Position numbers and translations under genes: made by a program. A stretch of DNA of 64,000 nucleotides, taken from Natronorubrum halophilum (GTDB lineage: Archaea > Halobacteriota > Halobacteria > Halobacteriales > Natrialbaceae). Shown here piece by piece: positions 9,011 to 17,623 of the stretch (positions are counted from its first letter, which is position 1; each line of letters starts with the position of its first letter). The notes below the pieces were generated by a model. That model was not told where the DNA came from, did no database searches, and saw only the letters and a program-made list of their open reading frames with translations. The DNA lies in NCBI RefSeq assembly GCF_003670115.1, contig NZ_QQTY01000003.1, positions 558,001-622,000 of the forward strand. Reading direction: 5' to 3'.

Positions 9011-9223
9011 TTAGAAATCGACGAGCTTTAACTGCCCATCGATCTCCTCTAGTCGTCCGTCCTCGAGCGCCCGTTTGATCGCGTCCTCAGTATCGGCCGA
9101 TGGAATATTCGCGTATTTCGCGATCTGTTTGACTCGGGAAATCGGTACCGTCTCGGTTTGCATCCGAGTATCGGTGTTGGACGCGACTATTTCGACGACA
9201 GTCTCGAGGATGTCGGTCGCCAT
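9011..9223 (-). CDS. Small acidic protein, HTH-like
   Basis: 70 residues. The middle reads ISRVKQIAKYANIPSADTEDAIKRALEDGRLEEIDGQLKL, a pattern of short helices followed by a GRLEEIDG beta turn. This resembles the compact winged-helix or subunit-fold small proteins encoded widely in haloarchaea. No neighbour suggests a partner. Acidic composition supports it being real; function unknown. Confidence 0.55.
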   Translation of the reverse strand: MATDILETVVEIVASNTDTRMQTETVPISRVKQIAKYANIPSADTEDAIKRALEDGRLEEIDGQLKLVDF

Positions 9224-9659
9224 AACGACGACTACGCCACAGGTATAGAAGAACAGTTCGGTGGCTACTCGAATTCATCGACGGCCGCCGCTTGGGTAGT
9301 GTGACCGCGCCGTACTGAGGCCGGCGGTGAAGGCACAAATAACCTCTCTCCGGTCGCCGTGCTGTCGATCAGGGATGAAAGCGGTATACTATTTGAGACG
9401 CCTGCGGACCTCTGCTGTCGATTTTTGTGCAAGCACCGTCGAGTTGACAGCCAACGCAGTCCGCTGTTCGATAGTAGTGGTTCTAATTTGCGGGATGGGA
9501 CGGTCGATTGTTCGAATCGCTCGGTATTCAGTCAGTTCCCCCTCTCTGACTCGCCCACGCCTGACGTCAATCGCGTTCGGTACGATAGTCGATGCAAGCG
9601 GACATCGTGCCAATAGCTGGAACTCGATATTCGACCGTGGTTTGTCGTCCTATCGCCGT
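9224..9659. other. Gene-free stretch
   Basis: About 435 bp with only basic, low-quality frames. Nothing supportable was seen before the IS6 remnant that starts around 9660. Confidence 0.4.
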
Positions 9660-10170
9660 TAGATACTAATCGAAAGATAGAGATATCAGTGTCAAATAGA
9701 ATTGAAAATCGATCCGCTACTGGATTTACAGATACGATCTACAGCCGGCAGTTGACACAATTCCGAATTGAACCACGTCTGATGAATTGGAATTGAATTT
9801 GACGAGCCTCGCTATTAGTTGTACACTGTTGTTGATCCAAAAACGAATAAAATACTCCGTAGGCGGCTGTAATCGACTATCCTGACCGCTTTAGCGAAGC
9901 GATTCTTCCGAGAACTCTCTGAGAGATACGATCACGGTGATGTCGTGTTTCTCGCCGATGGAGCAAAACATGTCCAGACCGCACCCCGTCGACGTGGGCT
10001 CCGGTTTCGATACGAAAAACGTGGAAATTAGAACGCTACTGAATATACTTCCACATGATAAAATATCACAGCTCTCTGTCCCCAATCATCTCTACCACAC
10101 CAAGCCGTCGACAGTAAAAGCGTGCGTTAAACATGTACTATCTGGGACAATAACACAAGCTCGTCGCTGC
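9660..10170 (+). mobile_element. Degraded IS6-family element, second lineage (remnant 2)
   Basis: On the plus strand, frames with stops and shifts follow the other common haloarchaeal IS6 transposase lineage: DLQPAVDTIPN, then NHV..FDEPRY-LYTVVDPKTNKI (first catalytic region), then FFRELSERYDHGDVVFLADG and AKHVQTAPRRRGLRFRYEK (second catalytic region), and a weak tail up to about 10170. The family's typical reading is DAVFLVDGAKHLQTALRRHG. No terminal repeats were recognised. Dead element. Confidence 0.65.
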
Positions 10171-10370
10171 CGTTAATCGGCGTATTTGTCGGTGTGAACG
10201 GCGATTCGCACGATGCTGCGATACTTACCGTCGTCTCTTTTGGCTCCCGGGTAGACGCTGACCAATCGCTTCCACGCACAAGGCTCGAGGTGCCAGCAGC
10301 AGACGTGAAACGAGGAAGACGTCGCTGCCTTGGGACGGTCACCGGAACGGCACGTCGGTCGAAGAAGCCA

Positions 10371-10382
10371 GTAGCTTAAAGA
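10371..10382 (+). promoter_or_regulatory. TATA box of the aldolase gene
   Basis: The AT-rich motif GTAGCTTAAAGA is centred about 27 nt upstream of the ATG at 10405. That is the spacing expected for a haloarchaeal promoter whose transcript starts at or near the start codon (leaderless), which fits the absence of a Shine-Dalgarno sequence. Confidence 0.5.
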
Positions 10383-10404
10383 GACCGATACACTAAACGA
10401 CGGT

Positions 10405-11058
10405 ATGGCGAACGAAAACGACGTTCACGACCGAATCATCGATAGCGGTGTTGTGGCAGTCCTCCGCGGAATCGACGACGCACAGATCGCGTCGGTCGCT
10501 CGAGCGATTCACGAGGCGGGCGTCACCGCGATCGAAGTAACCGCCGACGGGAAGCGCGCGAGCGAGAAGATCGCCGCGGTGGACCGAGAGCTCGCGGATA
10601 CCGACGCCGTCGTCGGGGCGGGGACGGTGCTCGACGCGCCGACGGCCCAGTCGGTCATCGACGCCGGTGCGGAGTTCGTCCTCGCGCCGGACTGCAATCC
10701 CGAGGTGGTCCGCACCTGTAACCGACAGGGTGTCGTCTCGATTCCGGGCGTGATGACGCCGACGGAGGCCGTCACGGCCATGGAGGCCGGCGCGGACATG
10801 CTCAAGATGTTCCCGGCGACGACGGTCGGGCCCGATCACATCGGCGCGCTACAGGGCCCGCTCGGTGATATAGATATCATGCCGACCGGCGGCGTTTCGT
10901 CCGACAACGTCGGTGACTTCTTCGAGGGCGGCGCCGTTGCCGTCGGTGCCGGAAGCGCGATCGTCGACTACGACGCCATCGCGGCTGACGATATGGCGCA
11001 GGTCCGCGAGACGGCCGCTACGTTCGTCGACGCCGTCGAATCGGCTCGGTCCCAGTAA
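10405..11058 (+). CDS. eda: 2-keto-3-deoxy-6-phosphogluconate/galactonate aldolase
   Basis: 217 residues, usual length for class I KDPG aldolases. The catalytic Glu is in AIEVT (Glu44) and the Schiff-base Lys in DMLKMFPA (Lys134); MPTGGVSSDN forms the phosphate-binding loop. It cleaves KDPG to pyruvate and glyceraldehyde 3-phosphate, and in the galactose branch the 2-keto-3-deoxy-6-phosphogalactonate epimer. It is convergent with the PfkB-type kinase that makes its substrate, and lies in one island with a galactonate-type dehydratase and an IclR regulator. This context favours a dedicated sugar-acid pathway over central metabolism. Confidence 0.9.
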   Translation: MANENDVHDRIIDSGVVAVLRGIDDAQIASVARAIHEAGVTAIEVTADGKRASEKIAAVDRELADTDAVVGAGTVLDAPTAQSVIDAGAEFVLAPDCNPEVVRTCNRQGVVSIPGVMTPTEAVTAMEAGADMLKMFPATTVGPDHIGALQGPLGDIDIMPTGGVSSDNVGDFFEGGAVAVGAGSAIVDYDAIAADDMAQVRETAATFVDAVESARSQ

Positions 11059-11085
11059 CGAAAGCAAACGGGCTGGAATCGTTTC

Positions 11086-12045
11086 CTATCTGGCGATCCC
11101 GCCGTCGGGATCGTCGATCACCGCTTCGACCTCTCCGGGCGTGAGAATGGCGAGATCCCCCTCGAGCGTCCGTTTCAATGCTGCCGTTGCCGATCCGTAT
11201 TCCAGCGCCCCCGAAACGTCGCCGTTCTCGAGATAGTGCGCGAGGAAGCCGCCGACGAAGGCGTCGCCGGTGCCGATGGGATCGGTCGTTTCCGCGGGGA
11301 ATGCGCGCTGATCGTGCAGCGTGCCGTCGGTATCGACGGCGATCGCACCCTCGTCGCCCTGGGTCAGGACGACGACCGCCGGATCGTACGTCGACGAAAT
11401 ATCGCGAGCGATCGCCTCGTCGCTCCCCGTCCGCTCGAGGACGGTCCGGGCGTCGCGTGCGGCGATCACTGCGATATCGACCGTCTCGAGGAGCGAGGTA
11501 CAACGGGCTCTGGCCGCCGCCGGCGACCACAGTTTGGCGCGGTAGTTGAGGTCGAAGACCGTCGTTGCCCCGGCGTCTCGGCTACGCTCGAGCATCGCAG
11601 TGGTGGTTTCTGCCAGTTGCTCGGAGAGAGCGGGCGTGATCCCGCTGGTGTAGACGGCGTCGGTCGCGGCGAGGTCGATGCCGTCGGTCAGTTCGTCCGG
11701 CGTCGCAGTTCTGATCGCCGCATCGGAGCGGTCGTAGATGACGTTCGTTCCGCGGGGTTCGCCTCCCTTCTCGATGTAATAGGTTCCCTGTCGTCCCTCG
11801 TCCGTCCAGGTGACGCTCGTCTCGACGTCGTGACTCCGTATCTCACGCGTGACGCGCCGACCGAGTGGCGAGTCCGGGAGTTTCGAAGTCCACGTCGCCT
11901 CACAGCCGAGATTCGAGGCGGCGATGGCGACGTTGCTCTCGGCGCCGGCCGTGCGGAAGTTCAGTTGCGTCGCCGTCTCGATTCGGTTGCCGGCCGCCGG
12001 AGAGAGGCGAAGCATCGTTTCGCCGAACGTGACCAATGATGACAT
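11086..12045 (-). CDS. kdgK: 2-keto-3-deoxy-sugar-acid kinase (PfkB family)
   Basis: 319 residues. N-terminal VTFGETMLRLSP and AGAESNVAIAAS are the sugar-binding motifs of KDG-type kinases. The C-terminal PfkB signature DPIGTGDAFVGGFLAHY carries the catalytic Asp and anion hole. It would phosphorylate KDG or KDGal at O6 in the cytoplasm, feeding the convergent aldolase gene 27 bp away end to end. Upstream lie inverted repeats TTTC(T/C)-N5-(A/G)GAAA that may be operators. Ribokinase or fructokinase activity is less likely given the KDG-kinase-type N-terminus and the neighbours. Confidence 0.88.
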   Translation of the reverse strand: MSSLVTFGETMLRLSPAAGNRIETATQLNFRTAGAESNVAIAASNLGCEATWTSKLPDSPLGRRVTREIRSHDVETSVTWTDEGRQGTYYIEKGGEPRGTNVIYDRSDAAIRTATPDELTDGIDLAATDAVYTSGITPALSEQLAETTTAMLERSRDAGATTVFDLNYRAKLWSPAAARARCTSLLETVDIAVIAARDARTVLERTGSDEAIARDISSTYDPAVVVLTQGDEGAIAVDTDGTLHDQRAFPAETTDPIGTGDAFVGGFLAHYLENGDVSGALEYGSATAALKRTLEGDLAILTPGEVEAVIDDPDGGIAR

Positions 12046-12452
12046 CTGTTCGTTCGTTTTTGGTGCGGATATATACGCGTTCCCATTCCGCTGGCCTCGG
12101 TCGCCGAAAATAATTTCTTATTGAGAAATCGGAGTGCTAGTGACAAGATCTGAATTACAATAGTACATGTGTAATATATTGTGAGGTCAGGTACCGTCTG
12201 GAGCGCGGATCCGCCGGTAACCGATACTACTGCCGCGAGTCCGAATTGTTTCCCGATGGGAAATAATCGGGAGTTCCTGACGGCGTTGTGGACCGGAATC
12301 GATGGCCGAAACCCGTATTTTTCCCACGAGGAAATTACTGGACCAACTATCGGAAGCGTAACAGTGGGTTCTCGTTTCAGCGGGAACCCGACAGCCGATC
12401 GGTGACGCTGAGTATCGCCGATGCTCGAGCGGAAGCGTCGAAAACGAGTTCG
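12046..12452. promoter_or_regulatory. Regulatory region with repeated TTTCC-N5-GGAAA-type inverted repeats
   Basis: This 400-bp gap between the kinase and the SDR gene contains three inverted repeats of the same geometry: 12114-12128 (TTTCT-N5-AGAAA), 12249-12263 (TTTCC-N5-GGAAA) and 12320-12334 (TTTCC-N5-GGAAA). A fourth, imperfect copy (TTTCG-N5-GGAAA) precedes the IclR gene. They are good candidates for binding sites of that regulator. A hairpin-forming stretch GGGTTC...GGAACCC near 12365-12387 may terminate the SDR transcript. Confidence 0.5.
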
Positions 12453-13304
12453 CTATTCGATCCCGTCTTTGTACGCGACGAGATTGTCGTCCTGCATCAC
12501 GGCCGACCGACCGCCGTCGACGAGGATTGACGAGCCGGTCACGAACGCCGCGTCGTCACTGGCGAGAAACGCCGCAACGCCCGCGACGTCGGCCGGTTGC
12601 CCGATACGATCGACCGGATGTAGCGCTTCGACCTCATCGTACCGGCCGTCAGCCAATTCTTCGCGCGTCCGATCGACCTCTATCCAGCCGGGGTTGATGG
12701 TGTTGGCCCGGATGCCGAGCGGACCGAGTTCGATCGCCATCGCGCGCGTCATTCCGTCGATCCCCGCTTTTACGGCGTTATACGGAAACGTCTCGGGAAG
12801 CGTCGATCGGGAGTGGTTCGAGGAAATATTGACGATACTGCTTCCCTCCGGCATGTACTCGATCGCGTCGCGCACGAGCAGCCAGTAGCCGCGAAAGTTG
12901 ATATCCATGACGGCGTTCCAGTCCTTGAGCGTCGCGTCGCGAACGCCCGTTTCCGGCTGCACCGCGGCGTTGTTGACCAGCATATCGATTTCACCGAAAC
13001 GGTCGACAGCGCTGGTAATCAACTCCGTGATCCGTTCGGGATCGCCCATATCCGCCTCGATGAACGCTGCCTCACCGGGAGTCGACGCGTTCGTTATCTC
13101 CCGAGCAACCGCTTCACCCGCGGCTTCGCTTCGACCGTTGATGACTACGTTCGCCCCTTCGCTGGCGAATCGGCGTGCGATTCCCGCTCCGATTCCTCGC
13201 GTAGAACCGGTGATGATCGCAGTCCGGTCGACGAGACGGGATGGTGTTCCGTTCGTCACGGTCCCGTTATCGCGGGATGATTCGTCTCCGTCATCGCTTA
13301 CCAC
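12453..13304 (-). CDS. SDR-family sugar dehydrogenase
   Basis: 283 residues. The cofactor motif TGSTRGIG is at residues 32-39, NNAA at 111-114, and the catalytic pair in YNAVK is Tyr175 and Lys179 with Ser near 161-165. This is a classical short-chain dehydrogenase with a 25-residue acidic N-terminal extension. It overlaps the dehydratase gene by seven bases, so the two are co-transcribed and probably coupled. In this context oxidation of an aldose (for example galactose or glucose) to the lactone is the likely step. Without a structure, 3-oxoacyl-ACP reductase-like or other polyol activities remain open. Confidence 0.82.
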   Translation of the reverse strand: MVSDDGDESSRDNGTVTNGTPSRLVDRTAIITGSTRGIGAGIARRFASEGANVVINGRSEAAGEAVAREITNASTPGEAAFIEADMGDPERITELITSAVDRFGEIDMLVNNAAVQPETGVRDATLKDWNAVMDINFRGYWLLVRDAIEYMPEGSSIVNISSNHSRSTLPETFPYNAVKAGIDGMTRAMAIELGPLGIRANTINPGWIEVDRTREELADGRYDEVEALHPVDRIGQPADVAGVAAFLASDDAAFVTGSSILVDGGRSAVMQDDNLVAYKDGIE

Positions 13305-14452
13305 TCCGCGACGCTACCGTCCTCGTTTCGCCACACCGGGTTGTGCCAATTGACGGTCTTTTCCGACTGCTGTTTAACGTACTCCTCGTTGATGCTGATC
13401 CCTAACCCCGGATCGGTGGGGACCTCGATGTATCCGTCGTCGTACTGGAAGACGTTCTGGTTCTCGAGGTAATCCAGAATGTCGCTCGTTTCGTTGTAGT
13501 GGATGTTCAGACTCTGTTCTTGAATCAGCGCGTTCGGCGAGATCATGTCGACGTGAACGCAGGACGCGAGGGCGATGGGTCCGAGCGGGCAGTGTGGGGC
13601 AAGCGCGACGTCGTAGGCTTCTGCCATCGCCGCGATTTTCTTGACCTCCGTGATTCCACCCGCGTGGGAGAGATCCGGTTGGATCACGTCCACCGCACCG
13701 CTTTCGAAGATTTCCTTGAAATCCCATCGGGAGTACATCCGCTCTCCAGTCGCGATCGGGATCGTCGTGTGATCGGCGATATCTTTCAGTTCGTCATTGT
13801 GCTCGGATAGAACCGGCTCCTCGATGAACATCGGCTCGTACGGCTCGAGCGCTTTGGCGAGTCGCTTGGCCATCGGTTTGGATACGCGGCCGTGGAAGTC
13901 GACGCCGATATCAATTTCGGGCCCGACGCGCTCTCGAACCTCGCGGAGGCGATTCACTGCGTTCTCGATCGCCGCCGGATTGTCCACCCGGCGGAGTTCC
14001 GAGGTGGCGTTCATTTTCAGCGCAGTGAATCCGTTCTCGACTTTTTCGGCCGCCGCGTCGCCGACCTCCGACGGTCGGTCGCCGCCGATCCACTGATACA
14101 CGCGAATCCGATCGCGGGCGCGGCCACCGAGGAGTTCGTAGACCGGCGCGCCGAAGCGCTTCCCCTTGATATCCCAGAGCGCCTGATCGATCCCGGAAAT
14201 GGCACTCATGAGGATCGGCCCGCCGCGATAGAACCCGCCGCGATACATCGTTTGCCAGTGGTCCTCGATCCGAGCGGGATCCTTCCGAACCAGATAGTTA
14301 TCCATCAGTTCTTCGACGGCCGTTCGAACCGTTGCTGCCCGTCCTTCGACGACCGGTTCACCCCAACCGACTATCCCGTCGCTCGTTTCGATGCGGAGGA
14401 ACAACCAACGAGGCGGTACTTCGTACAGATCGTAATCGACAATTTCGGACAT
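13298..14452 (-). CDS. Galactonate/gluconate dehydratase (enolase superfamily)
   Basis: 384 residues, mandelate racemase/muconate-lactonising group. The acid-base His and metal ligands are in the right places for D-galactonate dehydratase: Asp185 and His187 in DFHGR, Glu211 in FIEEP, Glu237 in TGERM, and His287 in APHCPLGP. The N-terminus YEVPPRWLFLRIET and WGEPVVEGRA also fit that family. It dehydrates the aldonate to the 2-keto-3-deoxy acid used by the kinase in this island. Haloarchaeal gluconate dehydratases belong to the same superfamily, so the exact sugar (galactonate or gluconate) is an inference. It is divergent from the IclR gene. Confidence 0.87.
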   Translation of the reverse strand: MSEIVDYDLYEVPPRWLFLRIETSDGIVGWGEPVVEGRAATVRTAVEELMDNYLVRKDPARIEDHWQTMYRGGFYRGGPILMSAISGIDQALWDIKGKRFGAPVYELLGGRARDRIRVYQWIGGDRPSEVGDAAAEKVENGFTALKMNATSELRRVDNPAAIENAVNRLREVRERVGPEIDIGVDFHGRVSKPMAKRLAKALEPYEPMFIEEPVLSEHNDELKDIADHTTIPIATGERMYSRWDFKEIFESGAVDVIQPDLSHAGGITEVKKIAAMAEAYDVALAPHCPLGPIALASCVHVDMISPNALIQEQSLNIHYNETSDILDYLENQNVFQYDDGYIEVPTDPGLGISINEEYVKQQSEKTVNWHNPVWRNEDGSVAEW

Positions 14453-14821
14453 ATATCAGTAGGTGCTCGTGACGATTGTCGCGACGGCACTGCATCGTGT
14501 ATTGAGTTCGCTATCGGGAGTAGAGCGTCCAGAAGGTACCAGCAACTGCTCACACCGTTGTAAAGGTGATCTCATGCGTGGGTAACGATTCTCGCGGCCC
14601 ATTATAAATATACCCCCAACGCGAGTATCGTCGAACAGCCCGAATCCGAACTGATCGCGAGCGATGCTTCTTCGCACAACGAGACGTCGAGAGCGGCCCC
14701 TCGTGCGAGGGATGGCGATTAACTGCTTTTCGCTCGAGCGAATCACCGAATGGCGGGAGGCCGTCACCGGTAGTATCGCACTACGAATCGCTCTTCTCAT
14801 CTCCACTTGTCGGTCAGGAAA
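14453..14821. other. Divergent intergenic region between dehydratase and IclR genes
   Basis: About 370 bp. A TATA-like ATTATAAATATA stretch near 14600-14612 is the only strong promoter-like sequence and could serve the minus strand with a leader of roughly 150 nt. The palindrome TTCGCTCGAGCGAA is at about 14730. No credible gene. Confidence 0.4.
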
Positions 14822-14843
14822 TTTCGTCATAGGAAAACCTATG
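14822..14843 (+). promoter_or_regulatory. Candidate operator overlapping the IclR promoter
   Basis: Two overlapping inverted repeats lie 24-45 nt before the IclR start: TTTCG-N5-GGAAA at 14822-14836, sharing the geometry of the repeats near the kinase gene, and CATAGG-N4-CCTATG at 14828-14843. They cover the position where a TATA box is expected, so binding here would fit autoregulation. Confidence 0.5.
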
Positions 14844-14866
14844 TGAATCGCCGTCGACGTACGCGT

Positions 14867-15631
14867 ATGTCAGATACGGATTATCCTGTCGGTTCCGTCG
14901 CGACCACCGTTCGGATAATCGAGGCACTCAACGAGTTGGGGGAGGCCAGCATCACCGAAATTTCCGAACGGACGGGCGTAACGAACAGTTCCGTTTACAA
15001 ACACCTCGATACCCTCCGATCGCTCGGCTACGTCCGGAAAAACGGGACGAGGTATTTTCTCAGCCTCCGGTTCCTCGGGATCGGAAACCGGGTACGGGAA
15101 CACCGCGAGCTGATCCAGGTAGCTAAACCGGTAGTGGACAGCCTCAGTAGCACGGCCGGCGCAGTGACGAACCTGGTGATATTCGAACACAACTACGGTG
15201 TCTATGCGTACAGGGCCACGAACGGCGCGACGGGTACGAACAGCTACCTTCCCGTCGTCGGTGAGCGGGTCCACTTACACGTAACTGCAGGCGGAAAAGC
15301 GATCCTGTCGCAGATGGACTGGGAGGCGGTGACCGAAATCATCGATTCCGTCGGCTTACCAAAGATGACCGACAAGACGATCGACTCGAGAGCGGAACTC
15401 AAACGCGAACTACGCTCGATACGGGATCGCGGTCTCGCGTTCGAACGCGGTGAACACCTTCCATCTGTCCAGTGTGTTGCAGCGCCGATTACGACCGCTG
15501 AAGGGCCAATCGGCTCGATAAGCGTCTCCGGGAGCATCGATCAAATGAGCGGCAAAAAGCTCGAGGAGGATCTCGCGGGACTCGTTATCAGCGCGGCGAA
15601 CGAGATCGAATTAGAGCTGTTTACAGATTGA
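14867..15631 (+). CDS. IclR-family transcriptional regulator of the sugar-acid island
   Basis: 254 residues. The N-terminal winged helix (about residues 6-65: SVATTVRIIEALNELGEASITEISERTG, VTNSSVYKHLDTLRSLGY) is followed by the IclR ligand-binding domain (VHLHVTAGGKAILSQM and the late CVAAPITTAEGPIGSISVSG). The start at 14867 is chosen because upstream codons cover the candidate operator and are basic. It is divergent from the dehydratase. In Haloferax volcanii an IclR-type protein is reported to control galactose oxidation genes, so a similar role is inferred here. Confidence 0.88.
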   Translation: MSDTDYPVGSVATTVRIIEALNELGEASITEISERTGVTNSSVYKHLDTLRSLGYVRKNGTRYFLSLRFLGIGNRVREHRELIQVAKPVVDSLSSTAGAVTNLVIFEHNYGVYAYRATNGATGTNSYLPVVGERVHLHVTAGGKAILSQMDWEAVTEIIDSVGLPKMTDKTIDSRAELKRELRSIRDRGLAFERGEHLPSVQCVAAPITTAEGPIGSISVSGSIDQMSGKKLEEDLAGLVISAANEIELELFTD

Positions 15632-15959
15632 CTTATTCTCTCAGCGAAGCCGGGAAACCGGAACACCGCGCGAGAGGTGCGTCGACCGTCTTCACTGCTT
15701 TCTCGAGATAGCCGGGAACTGCCCGCACCGCTCGAGTTTTGCCGAGTCAGTGGAAGGGCTCGTCGGACGGCCGTGACGAACGACGGCGGTCGCTGTCGGT
15801 TTCGCTCCCCCTGGCTGTCCACTCGGTCTCTACCGGTCACCTCCTCGATCCCTGAGACGATTTTTCCGCCACGGAACTCGCCCAGATCTCGCCCTCTGGC
15901 AGCGCGTTCAATCGGGGAACACGATCTGACTGACCATCCTTACCTAAATGAAACATTTT
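15632..15959. other. Gene-free stretch
   Basis: About 330 bp after the IclR gene. Only basic shadow-like frames are present. An AT-rich stretch near 15940-15970 borders the next IS6 remnant. Confidence 0.4.
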
Positions 15960-16290
15960 CGATTGTTTAGTCGGTTCTCTCTACGATAGTGTGTGAATGC
16001 TTCAATACACATGCCGGTACTCGATCGACTATTGGTCCGTAAATTACGAACGCGGTCACCGCTTACGTGAAGATCTGAACCAACGTTTCGATCAGGGTTC
16101 GTTCGACTCGCTCGAGTTGACGCTCGGTCCTAATCGAGAGATAGTCGTCAGTGAGGTGTGATCATCGGCGAGAAGCATGGTCGATAGGTTGTGCTCCTTC
16201 CGCCAGTCCGTGCAGAAATGCAGCAGCTGGGTCGGTTCTTTCTCGGCCAGAGCATACATCCTCGATGATGCGAGATACGTCTATTATATT
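15960..16290 (-). mobile_element. Degraded IS6-family element (remnant 3)
   Basis: On the minus strand, broken frames give RTDPAAAFLHGLAEG (exactly the motif of the intact copy at 40 kb), then sequence corresponding to DYRTSLARLGLN (as DYLSRLGPSVN), to LIEKWFHTLK (as SKRWFRSSRKR), and to the C-terminal WIEQFVHYYNHQRP (as CIEAFTHYRRENR). Frameshifts and stops are frequent and termini are not recognisable. This is an old, dead copy of the same lineage as remnant 1. Confidence 0.65.
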
Positions 16291-16528
16291 GTAAGTTTTA
16301 TACACTACTAGATTGTCCATCTACAGTCTGGAATTTTAGTATTAGATAATCACATAAGGTGGGGCATTGGAAGAAGAGACGAGAACTGTGCTCCCGTGAA
16401 CGTCCAGCACGATGTCTCGCGGGTCGGTTCCCAGGCTCTGGGAATCTCCCTATCAAATATGGGGATTCTCCGCCAAGCCTTGATACCACCCATCTCGGAT
16501 CGACAGCGATTCCGATGGATATCAAACT

Positions 16529-17500
16529 ATGACCGGAACGATCGCCACTACACTCGACGAGCGTCAGACGCGCGAACGTGGGCGTGACAGCGTATCGGCT
16601 CGACAGCGCTCGATCTGTTCGGAGTGTTCGGGACGGATCCGCCACGACGAGGAACACGGTGAGCGCGTGTGTTCGGACTGCGGACTCGTGCTCGACGGTG
16701 ACGAAATCGACTACGGTCCCGAGTGGCGGTCGTTCGACGGCCAGGATAACGAACGGCGGGTCGGGACGCCGATCACGGAACGGCGACACGATAAAGGCCT
16801 CAGCACGACGATCGGCTGGCAAAACGAGGACGCGTTCGGAACGACGGTGTCGGCCCGGAAGCGACGGCAATTACGGCGCCTTCGAACGTGGAACGAGCGA
16901 TTCACGTCGAAGAGCGCCAAGGAACGGAATCTAAAGCACGCGTTCGGCGAACTCGAGCGCATGGCATCGGCGCTCGGCTTACCGGAGCAGTGTCGCGAAA
17001 CCGCCGCAGTATTGTACCGGCGGGCCGCTGATGAGGACCTCCTTCCCGGTCGTTCGGTCGAAGCGATGACGACCGCCTGTCTCTACGCGGCGGCTCGACA
17101 ACACGGTACGCTACGGACGATCGACACGTTCGAGTCGGTCAGTCGCATCGAAAAACGCCCCTTTCAGCGAGCGTATCGCTACCTTTCGAACGAACTCGGG
17201 TTGGAAATCGCACCTGTCGACCCCGTTCAATACCTCTCCCAGTTCGCCTCAGCGCTCGAGGTGAGCGACGAAGCGGAACACGTCGCACGGGACATACTCG
17301 AGGCGGCGAAAATCGATGGCGTCCACATCGGGAAGAGCCCGCCGGGTCTTGCAGCGTCGGCACTCTACGCGGCAGCGCGGCTGACGAACGAACACATCAC
17401 GCAGAAAACGATAGACGAAACGGTCGGCGTGAGCGAGTTCACGATACGGAATCGGTACCAAGAGCTACTGGACGCCTACGGTGCACAGAGCGGCCGATAG
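16529..17500 (+). CDS. tfb: Transcription initiation factor TFB
   Basis: 323 residues. The N-terminal zinc ribbon has Cys30, Cys33, Cys48 and Cys51 (ICSEC ... CSDCG), followed by the B-reader/linker section (EWRSFD, then RVGTPIT). Two cyclin-fold repeats follow (about residues 125-215 and 220-315), each with typical TFIIB helices (VEAMTTACLYAAARQ; PPGLAASALYAAARLT) and a final ISQ-type recognition helix EFTIRNRYQELL. It recruits RNA polymerase to TBP-bound promoters and contacts the BRE. Haloarchaea carry several tfb paralogues; this one sits in accessory DNA, so it may be a specialised factor. It is monocistronic. Confidence 0.95.
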   Translation: MTGTIATTLDERQTRERGRDSVSARQRSICSECSGRIRHDEEHGERVCSDCGLVLDGDEIDYGPEWRSFDGQDNERRVGTPITERRHDKGLSTTIGWQNEDAFGTTVSARKRRQLRRLRTWNERFTSKSAKERNLKHAFGELERMASALGLPEQCRETAAVLYRRAADEDLLPGRSVEAMTTACLYAAARQHGTLRTIDTFESVSRIEKRPFQRAYRYLSNELGLEIAPVDPVQYLSQFASALEVSDEAEHVARDILEAAKIDGVHIGKSPPGLAASALYAAARLTNEHITQKTIDETVGVSEFTIRNRYQELLDAYGAQSGR

Positions 17501-17587
17501 CGGCGTGTGAGGCTCGCGGCGATCGGATCACGATAGATCTCCGCACACGATCCGACGACGCTGGCTGAGATGAGGGTTTTCCGAGGG

Positions 17588-17600
17588 AGCTATTTTAAGC
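17588..17600 (+). promoter_or_regulatory. TATA box of the UspA gene
   Basis: The motif AGCTATTTTAAGC ends about 24 nt before the ATG at 17624 and is centred close to 29 nt upstream. This is compatible with a leaderless transcript and supports the internal start over the upstream one at 17570. Confidence 0.5.
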
Positions 17601-17623
17601 TGTTTAGAGTGCTATATAATCGT

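Noticed and set aside
16298-16870. 190-codon minus-strand frame overlapping tfb
   Set aside because: Antisense of the well supported TFB coding sequence and basic; no family.
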